NCBI GenBank assembly: GCA_045113775.1
Contig: JBGUJH010000085.1
Coordinates: forward strand, 1 to 57,845
Reading direction: 5' to 3'
Source: CAG-791 sp045113775
GTDB taxonomy: Bacteria > Bacillota > Clostridia > Lachnospirales > Lachnospiraceae
Length of the DNA stretch: 57,845 bases
Of the stretch, positions 40,808-49,739 are shown in pieces. The notes under the pieces are model-generated. The model was given only the letters and a program-made list of their open reading frames with translations. It was not told the origin of the DNA and did no database searches. Positions within the stretch are counted from its first letter, which is position 1; each line of letters begins with the position of its first letter. Both the position numbers and the translations under genes were made by a program.

Positions 40808-43489
40808 ATGTTTAATAACCTCAACGGAAAACAAAAGAAAATAGCGGCAGGGGCTGTCTCGCTGCTCCTTGTGGCGGCGATCACGGCCGGGATCGTATCG
40901 GCCGTCCGCTCAACTACTTCTTCAACGGTAGCCGTGGTGCCGGTATCCGACCTCAACTACGGCAACTATCTGGACTGGCAGAACAGCGTAACAGGTCTTG
41001 TCACCACACAGGCCGAGCAGAACGTCTATCTGTCTGACACGGAGAAAGTGGAAGAAGTGCTGGTAGAGGAAGGACAGGCCGTCCACAAAGGCGACGTTCT
41101 CCTCCGCTACGATACGAGGGCCACGGAGCTGAAGCTGGAAAAAGAGAAGATTGCCCGTGAGAAAATAGAGCTCGCGATCACAGTCGCCAAGGAGAATATA
41201 AAGACCTTGGAAAACGCTTCACCGACTTCCGACGGGGGAGATTTTGACCTCTCCTGGGATTTCAGTGAGTTCGACCCGGTGGACGTACTTAACAAGGCAG
41301 AGGTGCACGAGCACATCCTGAAGGCAGACGCAAAGCCTGTCAGCGATGATCCTGATGACGTTTTTCTCGGAACGGAAGACTCGCCCTATGTTTTCCTGTG
41401 CAAGGGCGGATCAGTGGTGATCACAAAGGACTTTATCAAAAAATGGCAGAAAACTGCCGCTAAGAGAAACGCAAAACACCTTTATATAGCGCTGCAGGTC
41501 AGGGACGGCGCCCAAGCCCTTCAAAAAGCATGGATCACGGACATCATGCTTCTGAGCGAGCTGTACGACATTGAAGTGGATATGTCTACAGGAAAGACCA
41601 GTTATGCCGCTATGAACAAACCGGAAGAGCTTGCAGCGCTTCTGAGGAAGATCCTGAAGGATGTCCCGGAAGATGAGCGCGGGGCATGGCTGGCGGCCAT
41701 GCTGGACAAGCTTTTGATCACTACCGAGAAGGAAGACAAGCTCGATGAGCGCGGAGAGCTGCTGGCGGCCATGCTGGACGCCCTCAGTGAGCAGGACAAG
41801 GAGGAGTTCGCGGCGGCGGCAGCGCTCCTGGACGGCAAAACTCTCTCCGTCATGTTTGAGAGTCTTTCTGAAAACCTCACGCCTGAGCAGGTCGAGAAGA
41901 TCGACCCGAACTCTCTGGCGGCTATGCTGACGATGCTCCTGGACTCAGTCACAGAGGAGCAGATCAAGGCGATCGACTCAGAGGTCCTGGCTTCGTTTTT
42001 GAAGAAGCTCTCGGCTGAACAGATCGGGGCACTGGAACCGGAAGCCATTTCGGCGATCCTTTCGGCACTGAGCGAGGAACAGATCCAAGGCTTGGATCAG
42101 GCGTTCCTTACCAGACTTTTCACCGGGATGACAAGTGAGCAGATCGGCGGGCTGGACGCGAATGAGATGAAGCAGTTTTTTGACCGGCTTACTGAAGAGC
42201 AGTTGAAGGCACTGATCGAAGTAAGAGGTGATGAGATAGAGGAACTGCTTAAGAAACAAAAGGAAGAAGAAAAGCAGCAGGAGGCTTCTGACAAGCAGGA
42301 GACTTCCGGCGACAAAGAACCTTCAGAAGGTTCCGGCAGCGGCACACAGGGAAATCCCGGTACGTCGGACGGAACCGGCAATAAGGATGACGACGCGGAC
42401 ACCGGAAATACCACGGACAGCGGAAATGATGCAGACACCGGAAACTCCACTGACACCGGAAATGACGCGGACACCGGAAACTCCGGTGATCCTGAGAATA
42501 CAGATGATTCCGGCAGCGGCGGGGGGACCGGCACGCAGGACGAACCCGATACTCCTGAACCGCAGCAGGATGAGCCCGCGGAGCCGGAGGAGACTCCTGT
42601 AGAGCAGGAGCCGGAGTCCGAGCCGGAACCGGCGCAGAATGATAACGCATCCGAGGGAGGATCAGTTCCCGAGACAGCTCCGAGCCCCGTTTCCGGGGCG
42701 GGAACCGGTACCGGGTCCGCAGCAGGAAACCAGATCCTTTCAGGGGATATCAGCTACACGAGCGATGAGCTGGCCAAAGCCAGACGCGAAGCGAAGGAGA
42801 GACTCAGGGATCTGGAGCTGAATCTCAAAGAGTCTGAGATAAAGATCGAAAAAGCCCAGAAAGCGCTGGACAAGGGTGTAGTCACCGCCACTATGGACGG
42901 CGTGGTCAAGTCAGCCGGAGATCCGGATGCGCCGCCCTCGGACGGAAGCGCCTTCATCACTGTCTCCGGAACGGACGGGCTTTATGTAAAAAGCGGCGTC
43001 AAGGAGAGCAAACTCGGAACGATCAAGGAAGGGGACACAGTTACTGTGACTTCCTGGCAGACCGGCGGACAGTACGAGGCGCGGGTCGGGAGCATCTCTC
43101 CTTATCCCGATACCACGGGAATGTTTGACGGGAGCGGAACGGAGACCTATTATCCCTTTACAGCCGTCGTGACGGACAAGAACGCGGTAATGACGAACGG
43201 CGAGTGGGTCGAAGTCTCTTACACTTCTTCGAACGGCAACAAGCAGAGCGATACTTTGACTGTGCTCAAGGCCTTTGTCAGAGAAGAGGGCAGCAAGAAG
43301 TATGTCTATAAGCGGGATGAGAATAACAAGCTCAAAAAGCAATACATTATCACCGGCTCTTTGAGCGATACAGGCTATGAGATACTGGGCGGACTGAGCC
43401 CGAGCGACTGGATCGCGTTCCCTTACGGCAAAAACGTGAAGGAGGGGGCAAAGACCAGACAGGCGTCGGTCAATGAGCTGTATGAATGA
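40808..43489 (+). CDS. Large membrane fusion adaptor protein 2 with helical-repeat insertion
   Basis: An 893-residue HlyD/MacA-like adaptor. A membrane helix (about 11-31) and the first lipoyl half (VEEVLVEEGQAVHKGDVLL) are followed by a short coiled coil. A very large insertion (about 130-640) comes next. Within it, residues about 300-475 form tandem 22-25-residue helical units of the form L(S/T)xEQIxxLDxxxLxxxL, then an Asp/Gly/Asn/Thr-rich acidic stretch (NSTDTGNDADTGN). The second lipoyl half (VTATMDGVVKSAGD) and beta domains (about 690-893) close the protein. The insertion is far beyond normal adaptor size and may form an external recognition arm. Confidence 0.85.
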   Translation: MFNNLNGKQKKIAAGAVSLLLVAAITAGIVSAVRSTTSSTVAVVPVSDLNYGNYLDWQNSVTGLVTTQAEQNVYLSDTEKVEEVLVEEGQAVHKGDVLLRYDTRATELKLEKEKIAREKIELAITVAKENIKTLENASPTSDGGDFDLSWDFSEFDPVDVLNKAEVHEHILKADAKPVSDDPDDVFLGTEDSPYVFLCKGGSVVITKDFIKKWQKTAAKRNAKHLYIALQVRDGAQALQKAWITDIMLLSELYDIEVDMSTGKTSYAAMNKPEELAALLRKILKDVPEDERGAWLAAMLDKLLITTEKEDKLDERGELLAAMLDALSEQDKEEFAAAAALLDGKTLSVMFESLSENLTPEQVEKIDPNSLAAMLTMLLDSVTEEQIKAIDSEVLASFLKKLSAEQIGALEPEAISAILSALSEEQIQGLDQAFLTRLFTGMTSEQIGGLDANEMKQFFDRLTEEQLKALIEVRGDEIEELLKKQKEEEKQQEASDKQETSGDKEPSEGSGSGTQGNPGTSDGTGNKDDDADTGNTTDSGNDADTGNSTDTGNDADTGNSGDPENTDDSGSGGGTGTQDEPDTPEPQQDEPAEPEETPVEQEPESEPEPAQNDNASEGGSVPETAPSPVSGAGTGTGSAAGNQILSGDISYTSDELAKARREAKERLRDLELNLKESEIKIEKAQKALDKGVVTATMDGVVKSAGDPDAPPSDGSAFITVSGTDGLYVKSGVKESKLGTIKEGDTVTVTSWQTGGQYEARVGSISPYPDTTGMFDGSGTETYYPFTAVVTDKNAVMTNGEWVEVSYTSSNGNKQSDTLTVLKAFVREEGSKKYVYKRDENNKLKKQYIITGSLSDTGYEILGGLSPSDWIAFPYGKNVKEGAKTRQASVNELYE

Positions 43490-43525
43490 TCAGAAAATCC
43501 GTGAACGGGCATAAGGAGAACGGAT

Positions 43526-44785
43526 ATGAGTGAAAATATCAGGCTTGCGCTGAAAGGAATCTGGTCCCACAAGCTTCGGTCTTTTCTGACCATGCTGGGT
43601 GTGATCATCGGTATCGCATCGATCATCGCCATCGTCTCCACTATAAAGGGGACGAATGAGCAGATCATGCAGAACCTGATCGGCGCAGGAAATAATAACG
43701 TGACGATCTCTTTGAGGCAGGGAGATTCGGAATACTGGATGGACGCAGGACTGCCGTCCAACGTGATCCCGGTGACAGACTCGCAGATCAGGGATATCCG
43801 GGAGCTGAGCGATGTAGCCGACGCTTCCTTCTATTACAAGCGAAAATACGCATCGGAGATAAAAGCAGGGGTCAATTCTCTTTCGGGGGGAAGCCTCTTC
43901 GGAATTGACAGCCATTATCTGTCGACTGTCGGCTATATTGTTTACAAGGGAAGACCTTTCGTGGAATCGGACTATGAGAATTATCACAAAACAGCGCTGC
44001 TTGATGAGAAGGCGGCAGAGCTGTTGTTCCCGGACAAGGACCCGATCGGACGGACTGTCGAACTGATGGGAGAGCCGTTTACAGTTGTGGGCCTGGTCAG
44101 GAAGGCAGACAACTTCCAGCCTGTGATCGAATCCATTCGGGATTATGAGACATACACCCGGGAGGAGTACGGAATGGTACTCGTACCGGATGCGGACTGG
44201 CCGATCCTGTACAACTATGATGAGCCGCAGGACTGTGTAGTCAGAGCTGTGTCTACGGAGAAGATGAGCGATGTGGGAAGACAGGTCGAGCAGATCATGA
44301 AGAAATCTGTCGGAGGGAGCAGTTCGGGTGAGGACGCGATCTCCTATAAGGCAGAGGACCTGCTGGAGAAGGCGCGCAACAAGCAGGAACTGGCCAACAG
44401 CACAAACAGCCTGCTGATCTGGATCGCCAGTATCGCGCTCTTAGTGGGCGGAATCGGCGTCATGAACATTATGCTGGTCTCTGTGACAGAGAGGACCAAC
44501 GAGATCGGCCTCAAAAAGGCGCTTGGAGCAAGAAACAGCCGGATCCTGGCGCAGTTTCTGACCGAGGCGGTAGTACTCACAAGTCTCGGCGGTATTGTCG
44601 GAGTCATTTCGGGAATCATTCTGGCAGAAGTGATTTCCAAAGCTGCCGGAACGCCGGTCGCGATCAGCATTCCGGCGATCATCCTGAGCGTGCTGTTCTC
44701 GATGGCGATCGGTGTGATCTTCGGATTTCTGCCTTCGGTACAGGCGGCCAATCTCAATCCTATCGACGCGCTCAGACGCGAATAA
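43526..44785 (+). CDS. MacB-like ABC transporter permease
   Basis: A 419-residue permease: one N-terminal helix (FLTMLGVIIGIASIIAIV), a large extracytoplasmic MacB_PCD domain (about 45-285), then three C-terminal helices of the FtsX domain (LLIWIASIALLVGGIGVMNI; NEIGLKKALGA; SVLFSMAIGVIFGFLPSV). It completes the four-gene operon 38683-44785. AAGGAG lies upstream of ATG 43526. Exported substrate unknown; relatives export peptides, toxins or lipids. A diverged repeat and a terminator follow. Confidence 0.94.
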   Translation: MSENIRLALKGIWSHKLRSFLTMLGVIIGIASIIAIVSTIKGTNEQIMQNLIGAGNNNVTISLRQGDSEYWMDAGLPSNVIPVTDSQIRDIRELSDVADASFYYKRKYASEIKAGVNSLSGGSLFGIDSHYLSTVGYIVYKGRPFVESDYENYHKTALLDEKAAELLFPDKDPIGRTVELMGEPFTVVGLVRKADNFQPVIESIRDYETYTREEYGMVLVPDADWPILYNYDEPQDCVVRAVSTEKMSDVGRQVEQIMKKSVGGSSSGEDAISYKAEDLLEKARNKQELANSTNSLLIWIASIALLVGGIGVMNIMLVSVTERTNEIGLKKALGARNSRILAQFLTEAVVLTSLGGIVGVISGIILAEVISKAAGTPVAISIPAIILSVLFSMAIGVIFGFLPSVQAANLNPIDALRRE

Positions 44786-44852
44786 AGAAGGCAGAGGCTG
44801 CCTTTCAGGCAACCTGCATACGGCGAGGCGGTTTGTTCCGCAAGACTTGAAA
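44786..44852 (+). repeat. Diverged relative of the structured repeat after the permease gene
   Basis: It starts one base after the stop. It shares GCTGCCTTTCAGGCAAC, then CTGCATACGGCGAGGCGG and CAAGACTTGAAA with the order of the 98-bp element. It keeps the inner hairpin but has lost the exact outer stem. Confidence 0.6.
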
Positions 44853-44858
44853 AAGATA

Positions 44859-44895
44859 ACAGGGCGTGTGAATTTCATAGATTCACACGCCCTGT
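44859..44895. terminator. Bidirectional terminator between the permease gene and metF
   Basis: Perfect 15-base stem (44859-44873 with 44881-44895) between convergent genes, with T-rich sequence on both sides. Confidence 0.85.
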
Positions 44896-44920
44896 TCTGT
44901 CGTAATTTGCATGAGGGATA

Positions 44921-45784
44921 TCAAATGATTCCTCTTAAGTTATTAAGGATCCCCGCAGCGACCTCGGGTTTATTCATCGTATAGACATGGATATGTCCGC
45001 AGCCGTTGGCAATCAGGTCGATGATCTGGTTGGAGGCGTACAGGATCCCGGCCTGCTGCATGGCTTCGGGGGAGTCTCCGAAGCGGTCGGCCAGAGCTTT
45101 GAGCTCAGGAGGGATCACGCAGCCGGAGAGCTGAATAGAGCGCTCCATCTGGCGGCGGCTGGTGACAGGCATGATACCCGCCAGGATCGGGACTGTGACG
45201 CCCGCTTCCCTGAGGCGGTAGAGGTAATTATAATAGATCGAGTTGTTGAAGAACATCTGCGTTGTCAGAAAATCGCAGCCCGCGTCAACTTTTTCCCTGA
45301 TGTGGCGGATGTCCTCGTCTTTATTTGCGGCATCGGGATGCTTCTCGGGATAGCAGGCGCCTCCGATACAGGCTTCGGGATAGTCCTTTCGGATCTCCTC
45401 TACGAGCTGAATGGCATGCTCATAATAGCGGGGGCTGGGGAAATCCATTCCCTCCGGGATGTCTCCTCTGAGGGCGAGAATGTTCTGAATACCTGCTGCT
45501 TTTATCCTGCCGATCTGATCATGAACGCTGTCTCTTGTAGAACTGATGCAGGTCAGATGGGCCATGGAAGCTACGCCTTCCTCCATGATGTCCTGGGCGA
45601 TCTCGACAGTATAGCGGCTTGTACCGCCGCCTGCGCCGTAGGTGCAGCTCACAAAGGCCGGCTTCAGACGCGCGATCTCCCGCACGGTGGCGCGCACGGA
45701 ATCGAGCTTCACATCCGATTTGGGAGGAAATACCTCCATGGAAATAGTCACCGGTTCTGATCTGAGGATTTCACTTATCTTCAT
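44921..45784 (-). CDS. metF: Methylenetetrahydrofolate reductase
   Basis: Flavoenzyme reducing 5,10-methylene-THF to 5-methyl-THF for methionine synthesis. The 287-residue TIM barrel shows SMEVFPPKSD, FVSCTYGAGG, HLTCIS, LRGDIP, CDFLTTQMFF and PILAGIMPV. GGAGG six bases before ATG 45784 sets the start; the longer frame to 45919 is upstream sequence. An extended -10 (TGATATACT, minus, 45834-45826) probably drives it, with a small GTGC/GCAC hairpin between. Confidence 0.94.
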   Translation of the reverse strand: MKISEILRSEPVTISMEVFPPKSDVKLDSVRATVREIARLKPAFVSCTYGAGGGTSRYTVEIAQDIMEEGVASMAHLTCISSTRDSVHDQIGRIKAAGIQNILALRGDIPEGMDFPSPRYYEHAIQLVEEIRKDYPEACIGGACYPEKHPDAANKDEDIRHIREKVDAGCDFLTTQMFFNNSIYYNYLYRLREAGVTVPILAGIMPVTSRRQMERSIQLSGCVIPPELKALADRFGDSPEAMQQAGILYASNQIIDLIANGCGHIHVYTMNKPEVAAGILNNLRGII

Positions 45785-45825
45785 AATTAACCTCCATATC
45801 GATGCGTGCTTTCGCACTTCATTGC

Positions 45826-45834
45826 AGTATATCA
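45826..45834 (-). promoter_or_regulatory. Extended -10 promoter of metF
   Basis: TGATATACT on the minus strand matches the TGnTATAAT extended -10; no good -35 is seen. Confidence 0.45.
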
Positions 45835-46014
45835 TAGAAGCGCTGATAATACCATACCGGGAGAAGTTCACGAAAACAGACAGAGAATAAAGACAAGAAT
45901 CTGCCGGTGTGTGAACCACTGCAGAGGCAAAAACCTGACAAAAAAATAACTATTGAATTGTCTCGAAAGATAAACAATATCTTTGGTCCTTAGAGGGTTT
46001 TTTGTGATATATTG

Positions 46015-46023
46015 AGAACAAGG
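46015..46023 (+). promoter_or_regulatory. Extended -10 promoter of pta, with upstream inverted repeat
   Basis: TGATATATT at 46015-46023 precedes pta. Upstream at 45966-45984, AAAGATA and TATCTTT form an exact inverted repeat with a 5-base spacer, a possible operator. The 271-base gap between metF and pta holds only these elements. Confidence 0.4.
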
Positions 46024-46055
46024 ATGATTACAACATTATTTAGGAGGTATTACTT

Positions 46056-47045
46056 ATGAGTGCTTATGGCTTTGGTGGAATGATCAAGAAACTGAAAGCA
46101 GATCCCAAGACGATCGTTTTCACAGAGGGTACAGATGCCAGAATCCTTGAGGCGGCTTCCCGTCTCCTGGCGAGCAATTTCCTGACACCTATCCTGATCG
46201 GCAACGAGGACGAAATCCTGGACGCATCGGAAGAGGAAGGCTACAACATTCGCGGTGCACAGATCCTCGATCCCACAAAATATGATCGTTTTGAGGAAAT
46301 GGTTGACCTTTTCTGCGAGCTCAGAAAGAGCAAAGGCATGACCCCTGAGAAGGCAAGACCGATCCTCTCTCAGCCCAACTATTTCGGAACTATGCTGGTA
46401 AAGATGGGCGTGGCTGACTGCCTGCTCGGCGGCGCGACTTATTCCACTGCTGACACGGTTCGTCCTGCTCTGCAGATCATCAAGACGAAACCCGGCAACA
46501 ACATCGTTTCTTCCTGCTTCATTCTGGTCCGTGCTGCGGCTACCGGCGGAAGAGAAGTTATCGCAATGGGCGACTGCGCTATCAACATCAATCCTTCCGA
46601 GGATGATCTTGTTGAGATCTGCGGCGAGACCGCTGAGTGCGCGAAGGTATTCGGTATCGACCCCAAGGTCGCTTTCCTTTCCTTCTCCACAGCAGGATCC
46701 GCAAAAGATCCTTCCGTCACAAAGGTCCAGAACGCGACCAAGAAGGCGAAAGAGAAATATCCCGATCTTCCGATCGACGGCGAGATGCAGTTTGACGCGG
46801 CAGTTTCTCCCCGCGTAGGCCAGCAGAAGATGCCCGGCTCCAAGGTCGCAGGTTATGCCAACACCTTCATTTTCCCTGACATCAACGCAGGCAACCTCGG
46901 CTACAAGATCGCACAGCGCATGGGTCAGTTCGAAGCTTACGGCCCGATCCTCCTTGGCCTGAACGCTCAGATCAACGACCTCTCCCGCGGCTGCAACGCG
47001 ATCGAGGTTTATTCCATGGCTATCATCACAGCTGCTCTGGCATAA
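46056..47045 (+). CDS. pta: Phosphate acetyltransferase
   Basis: Cytoplasmic enzyme interconverting acetyl-CoA and acetyl phosphate in acetate fermentation. The 329 residues match the short single-domain Pta form, with FTEGTDARILEAASRLL, GGATYSTADTVRPAL, SFSTAGSAKDPSV, DGEMQFDAAVSP and FPDINAGNLGYKIAQR. AGGAGG precedes ATG 46056. Codon bias is strong, suggesting high expression. Acetate kinase is not in the window. Confidence 0.96.
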   Translation: MSAYGFGGMIKKLKADPKTIVFTEGTDARILEAASRLLASNFLTPILIGNEDEILDASEEEGYNIRGAQILDPTKYDRFEEMVDLFCELRKSKGMTPEKARPILSQPNYFGTMLVKMGVADCLLGGATYSTADTVRPALQIIKTKPGNNIVSSCFILVRAAATGGREVIAMGDCAININPSEDDLVEICGETAECAKVFGIDPKVAFLSFSTAGSAKDPSVTKVQNATKKAKEKYPDLPIDGEMQFDAAVSPRVGQQKMPGSKVAGYANTFIFPDINAGNLGYKIAQRMGQFEAYGPILLGLNAQINDLSRGCNAIEVYSMAIITAALA

Positions 47046-47145
47046 GAGTTTGGGATATTCTTACATTTGCAAACAGAAAACGGACGGGAATTTAGTTGTT
47101 TTAACACTTTTACTGCTTTGAATCTGCATATATAATGCAAGCACG

Positions 47146-47179
47146 GCGCGTCTGCGGGACAATCCGCAGACGCGCTTTT
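47146..47179 (+). terminator. Strong hairpin between pta and the formate channel gene
   Basis: GCGCGTCTGCGG (47146-47157) with CCGCAGACGCGC (47164-47175), then TTTTC. TATAAT at 47131-47136 lies just before it, so it may be the pta terminator or an attenuator in the leader of the next gene. Confidence 0.75.
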
Positions 47180-47250
47180 CTATCGTTTGAGAACCGGGCG
47201 GGCGCTGCCTGCCCGAATGATCAATTCTATGCATTAATGGAGGAATCGTT

Positions 47251-48021
47251 ATGGGAACAAATTCACCGGCCGAGATCCTGCAGATATGGATCGGGAACGG
47301 CACGAAGAAAGCAAATCTGCCGATCACCAAGATGTTTCTCTTGGGCATTGCCGCCGGGATCTATATCGGTCTGGGCTCGCATGTATTTCTGATCGCCACA
47401 GCAGGAGCCGAGACGGGATTTGAACAGATGATGGGGAAACTCGTGGGGGCTGCGCTTTTTCCCGCGGGATTGATGATGGTCATCCTGTGCGGGGCGGAGC
47501 TCTTTACCGGCAACTGTCTGCTGACACTGGCCCTGGCAGACAGAAAGATCTCCATGAAGCAGCTGCTGACCAACTGGGTGATTGTCTATCTCGGAAACTT
47601 TGTCGGAGCCCTGTTTCTGTCAGCGCTTCTTGCGGGCAGCGGGCTGTACGGCGGAGCACTCGGGGAGAGGGCCGTCGCAGTGGCGGGATCAAAGGCGGCC
47701 ATGAGCTTTGGAGAAGGCCTGATCAGGGGCGTACTCTGCAATATCCTGGTGGTTCTGGCCTGCTGGATGCAGGCGGGGGCTAAGGACCTGACCGGAAAGA
47801 TCCTGGCGATCTGGTTTCCCATTGCGATGTTCGTCTTCGCCGGATTTGAGCACAGTGTAGCCAACATGACTTACATCCCGCTGGGAATGATGCTGGGAGC
47901 TCCGGTGAGCATCGGGCAGATGCTGATCGGAAATCTGCTCCCTGTCACGATCGGCAATATAATCGGCGGAGGACTGATCGTTCCCGCCGCGTATTACTAT
48001 ATTTATAGACCTCAGGCTTGA
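47251..48021 (+). CDS. Formate/nitrite transporter family channel
   Basis: A 256-residue FNT family membrane protein (FocA/NirC) with six helices. Typical sequences are LPITKMFLLGIAAGIYIGLG, GAELFTGNCLLTLAL (selectivity region), NWVIVYLGNFVGA, RGVLCNILVVLACWM and FEHSVANMTYIPLG. It conducts formate, nitrite or related small anions; formate export is most plausible next to pta and a PflX-like protein. GGAGG lies upstream of ATG 47251. It ends in its own terminator. Confidence 0.93.
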   Translation: MGTNSPAEILQIWIGNGTKKANLPITKMFLLGIAAGIYIGLGSHVFLIATAGAETGFEQMMGKLVGAALFPAGLMMVILCGAELFTGNCLLTLALADRKISMKQLLTNWVIVYLGNFVGALFLSALLAGSGLYGGALGERAVAVAGSKAAMSFGEGLIRGVLCNILVVLACWMQAGAKDLTGKILAIWFPIAMFVFAGFEHSVANMTYIPLGMMLGAPVSIGQMLIGNLLPVTIGNIIGGGLIVPAAYYYIYRPQA

Positions 48022-48029
48022 TACTATAG

Positions 48030-48083
48030 AGTTGGCCTCCATTATGCGTCACACGATCGCACTAAAATGGAGGCCAACTTTAT
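48030..48083 (+). terminator. Terminator of the formate channel gene
   Basis: Perfect 14-base stem AGTTGGCCTCCATT (48030-48043) with AATGGAGGCCAACT (48066-48079), then TTATT. Confidence 0.8.
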
Positions 48084-48190
48084 TATTTTGTGCTCTTTGA
48101 TCCAACTCGACAAAAAGAACTCATTCTTAATATTTTCCGGAAGGACTGATTATTCACAAAAATATACAGTCTGTGGTGGCTAGCAGTATT

Positions 48191-48220
48191 TTGACATGGT
48201 AAAATAATAAGAGGTATAGT
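48191..48220 (+). promoter_or_regulatory. Promoter of sacA
   Basis: TTGACA at 48191-48196, an 18-base spacer, TATAGT at 48215-48220. Confidence 0.65.
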
Positions 48221-48252
48221 CACGTTCCACATGAAGCTTAGGGAGGTTACAA

Positions 48253-49710
48253 ATGAGGGAATGGAGCAGAGACGAGCGCTACAGAGTGCTGCAGAGCGCG
48301 GATGAGATCAAGGATCTTCACGAAAGGATTTCGAAGTCAGTATACAGACAGTTGTACCATGTGCAGCCTGTGACGGGTCTGTCCAGTGATCCGAACGGAT
48401 TTACCTATCACAAGGGCGTATGGCATCTGTTCTATCAGTGGTGCCCCTGGGGCGCTGTACACGGACTCAAGTACTGGTACCATGTAACCAGTGAGGATCT
48501 TGTGCACTGGAAGAACGCCGGCGTCGGTCTCAAACCCGACCGTGACTATGACAACAAGGGAACTCATTCCGGTTCCGCCATCTCTGCGGGAGACGACCTG
48601 TATTTCTTCTACACGGGAAATCACAGGGATGAGAACTGGGTCCGCACCCCTTGGACCTGCGCCGCTTACCTCGGCGAGGACGGCAATCCGGTCAAACTGC
48701 CTGAGCCTCTGTTCGGCCCCCGCGATGACTACAGCGAGCACCAGAGAGACCCTAAGGTCATCTACAACGAAGAAAAGCAGATGTATTACATCCTGATCGG
48801 AGCGCAGACCCTGGACAAGAAGGGCACGATCCTGATCTACAAGTCCAAGGAACTCCTGAGCGGATGGAGCTTCGCAGGACAGCTCAATGTGCCCGGTTTC
48901 GAGAGCTTTGGCGGCATGTGGGAGTGCCCTTATATCGTCAATATCAGCGGCAAGGACCTGCTGATCTTCTCCCCTCAGTACACCAAACTCCCCGGCAGAG
49001 CTGAGAGCACCAACCACAATGTATATCTGATCGGAACGATGGACTATGACACTCTGACCTTCACACCGGACGGCGATTATCAGTATCTGGACTTCGGTTT
49101 TGACTTCTATGCGGCGCAGGGCGCCTCCAACGTCGGCGATCCCGACAAGGCGATCCTGATCGGATGGATCGGACTTCCGGACAACCACTACTGCACGGAG
49201 CCCGAGGACTGGGAGGGAAGCATGAGCCTGCCCAGAGAGCTGCGCATCATCGACGGCAAGCTCATCCAGACTCCTGTCGCCGGTGTCTACGACCTGCGTA
49301 ACGGCGAATGGCCTGCGAACGGCATGATCCCTGCGGCCTGTGAGATCGAAGTGCTCTTCGGCGAAGGAGACGCCGATTTCAACCTGTTTACGAAGGCGGA
49401 CGGAAGCGGCGGACTGACCATGCACTACGATGCCGCTAAGCGCGTGTGCACTTTCGACAAGTCCGGTATGACCAACCGCTGTAACGAGCATGTCGGCGAA
49501 GTGCTCGATATGCCTCTTGAGAACGGCCTGAGAAAGCTGGAGATCTTCGTTGACAGAAGCTCTGTTGAATATTTTGCCAATGACGGTGAAGCGACATTTA
49601 CGGCGCACAGTTATCCGACAGCAGAGGAATTCTATTACGCAGCGAAAGGCGACGTACAGGTCAAAATATGGAAGCTCAAACCGTCCGTCAAGGATGATTT
49701 CGCAGTCTGA
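48253..49710 (+). CDS. sacA: GH32 sucrose-6-phosphate hydrolase / beta-fructofuranosidase
   Basis: Cytoplasmic glycoside hydrolase of 485 residues cleaving sucrose-6-phosphate or small fructosides. The three acidic catalytic motifs are SSDPNGF (nucleophile D46), QRDPKV (D166) and WECP (acid/base E224), on the five-bladed propeller; the C-terminal beta-sandwich ends with VDRSSVEYF. There is no signal peptide. The HAD phosphatase gene is 29 bases downstream, so the two likely form an operon. No PTS or ABC fructoside transporter is adjacent. Confidence 0.94.
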   Translation: MREWSRDERYRVLQSADEIKDLHERISKSVYRQLYHVQPVTGLSSDPNGFTYHKGVWHLFYQWCPWGAVHGLKYWYHVTSEDLVHWKNAGVGLKPDRDYDNKGTHSGSAISAGDDLYFFYTGNHRDENWVRTPWTCAAYLGEDGNPVKLPEPLFGPRDDYSEHQRDPKVIYNEEKQMYYILIGAQTLDKKGTILIYKSKELLSGWSFAGQLNVPGFESFGGMWECPYIVNISGKDLLIFSPQYTKLPGRAESTNHNVYLIGTMDYDTLTFTPDGDYQYLDFGFDFYAAQGASNVGDPDKAILIGWIGLPDNHYCTEPEDWEGSMSLPRELRIIDGKLIQTPVAGVYDLRNGEWPANGMIPAACEIEVLFGEGDADFNLFTKADGSGGLTMHYDAAKRVCTFDKSGMTNRCNEHVGEVLDMPLENGLRKLEIFVDRSSVEYFANDGEATFTAHSYPTAEEFYYAAKGDVQVKIWKLKPSVKDDFAV

Positions 49711-49739
49711 GGCCCGGGACCTGAAAGGAGACCAGAATC

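Noticed and set aside
48337..49608. Minus-strand frame of 423 codons
   Set aside because: Antisense to sacA; no family features.
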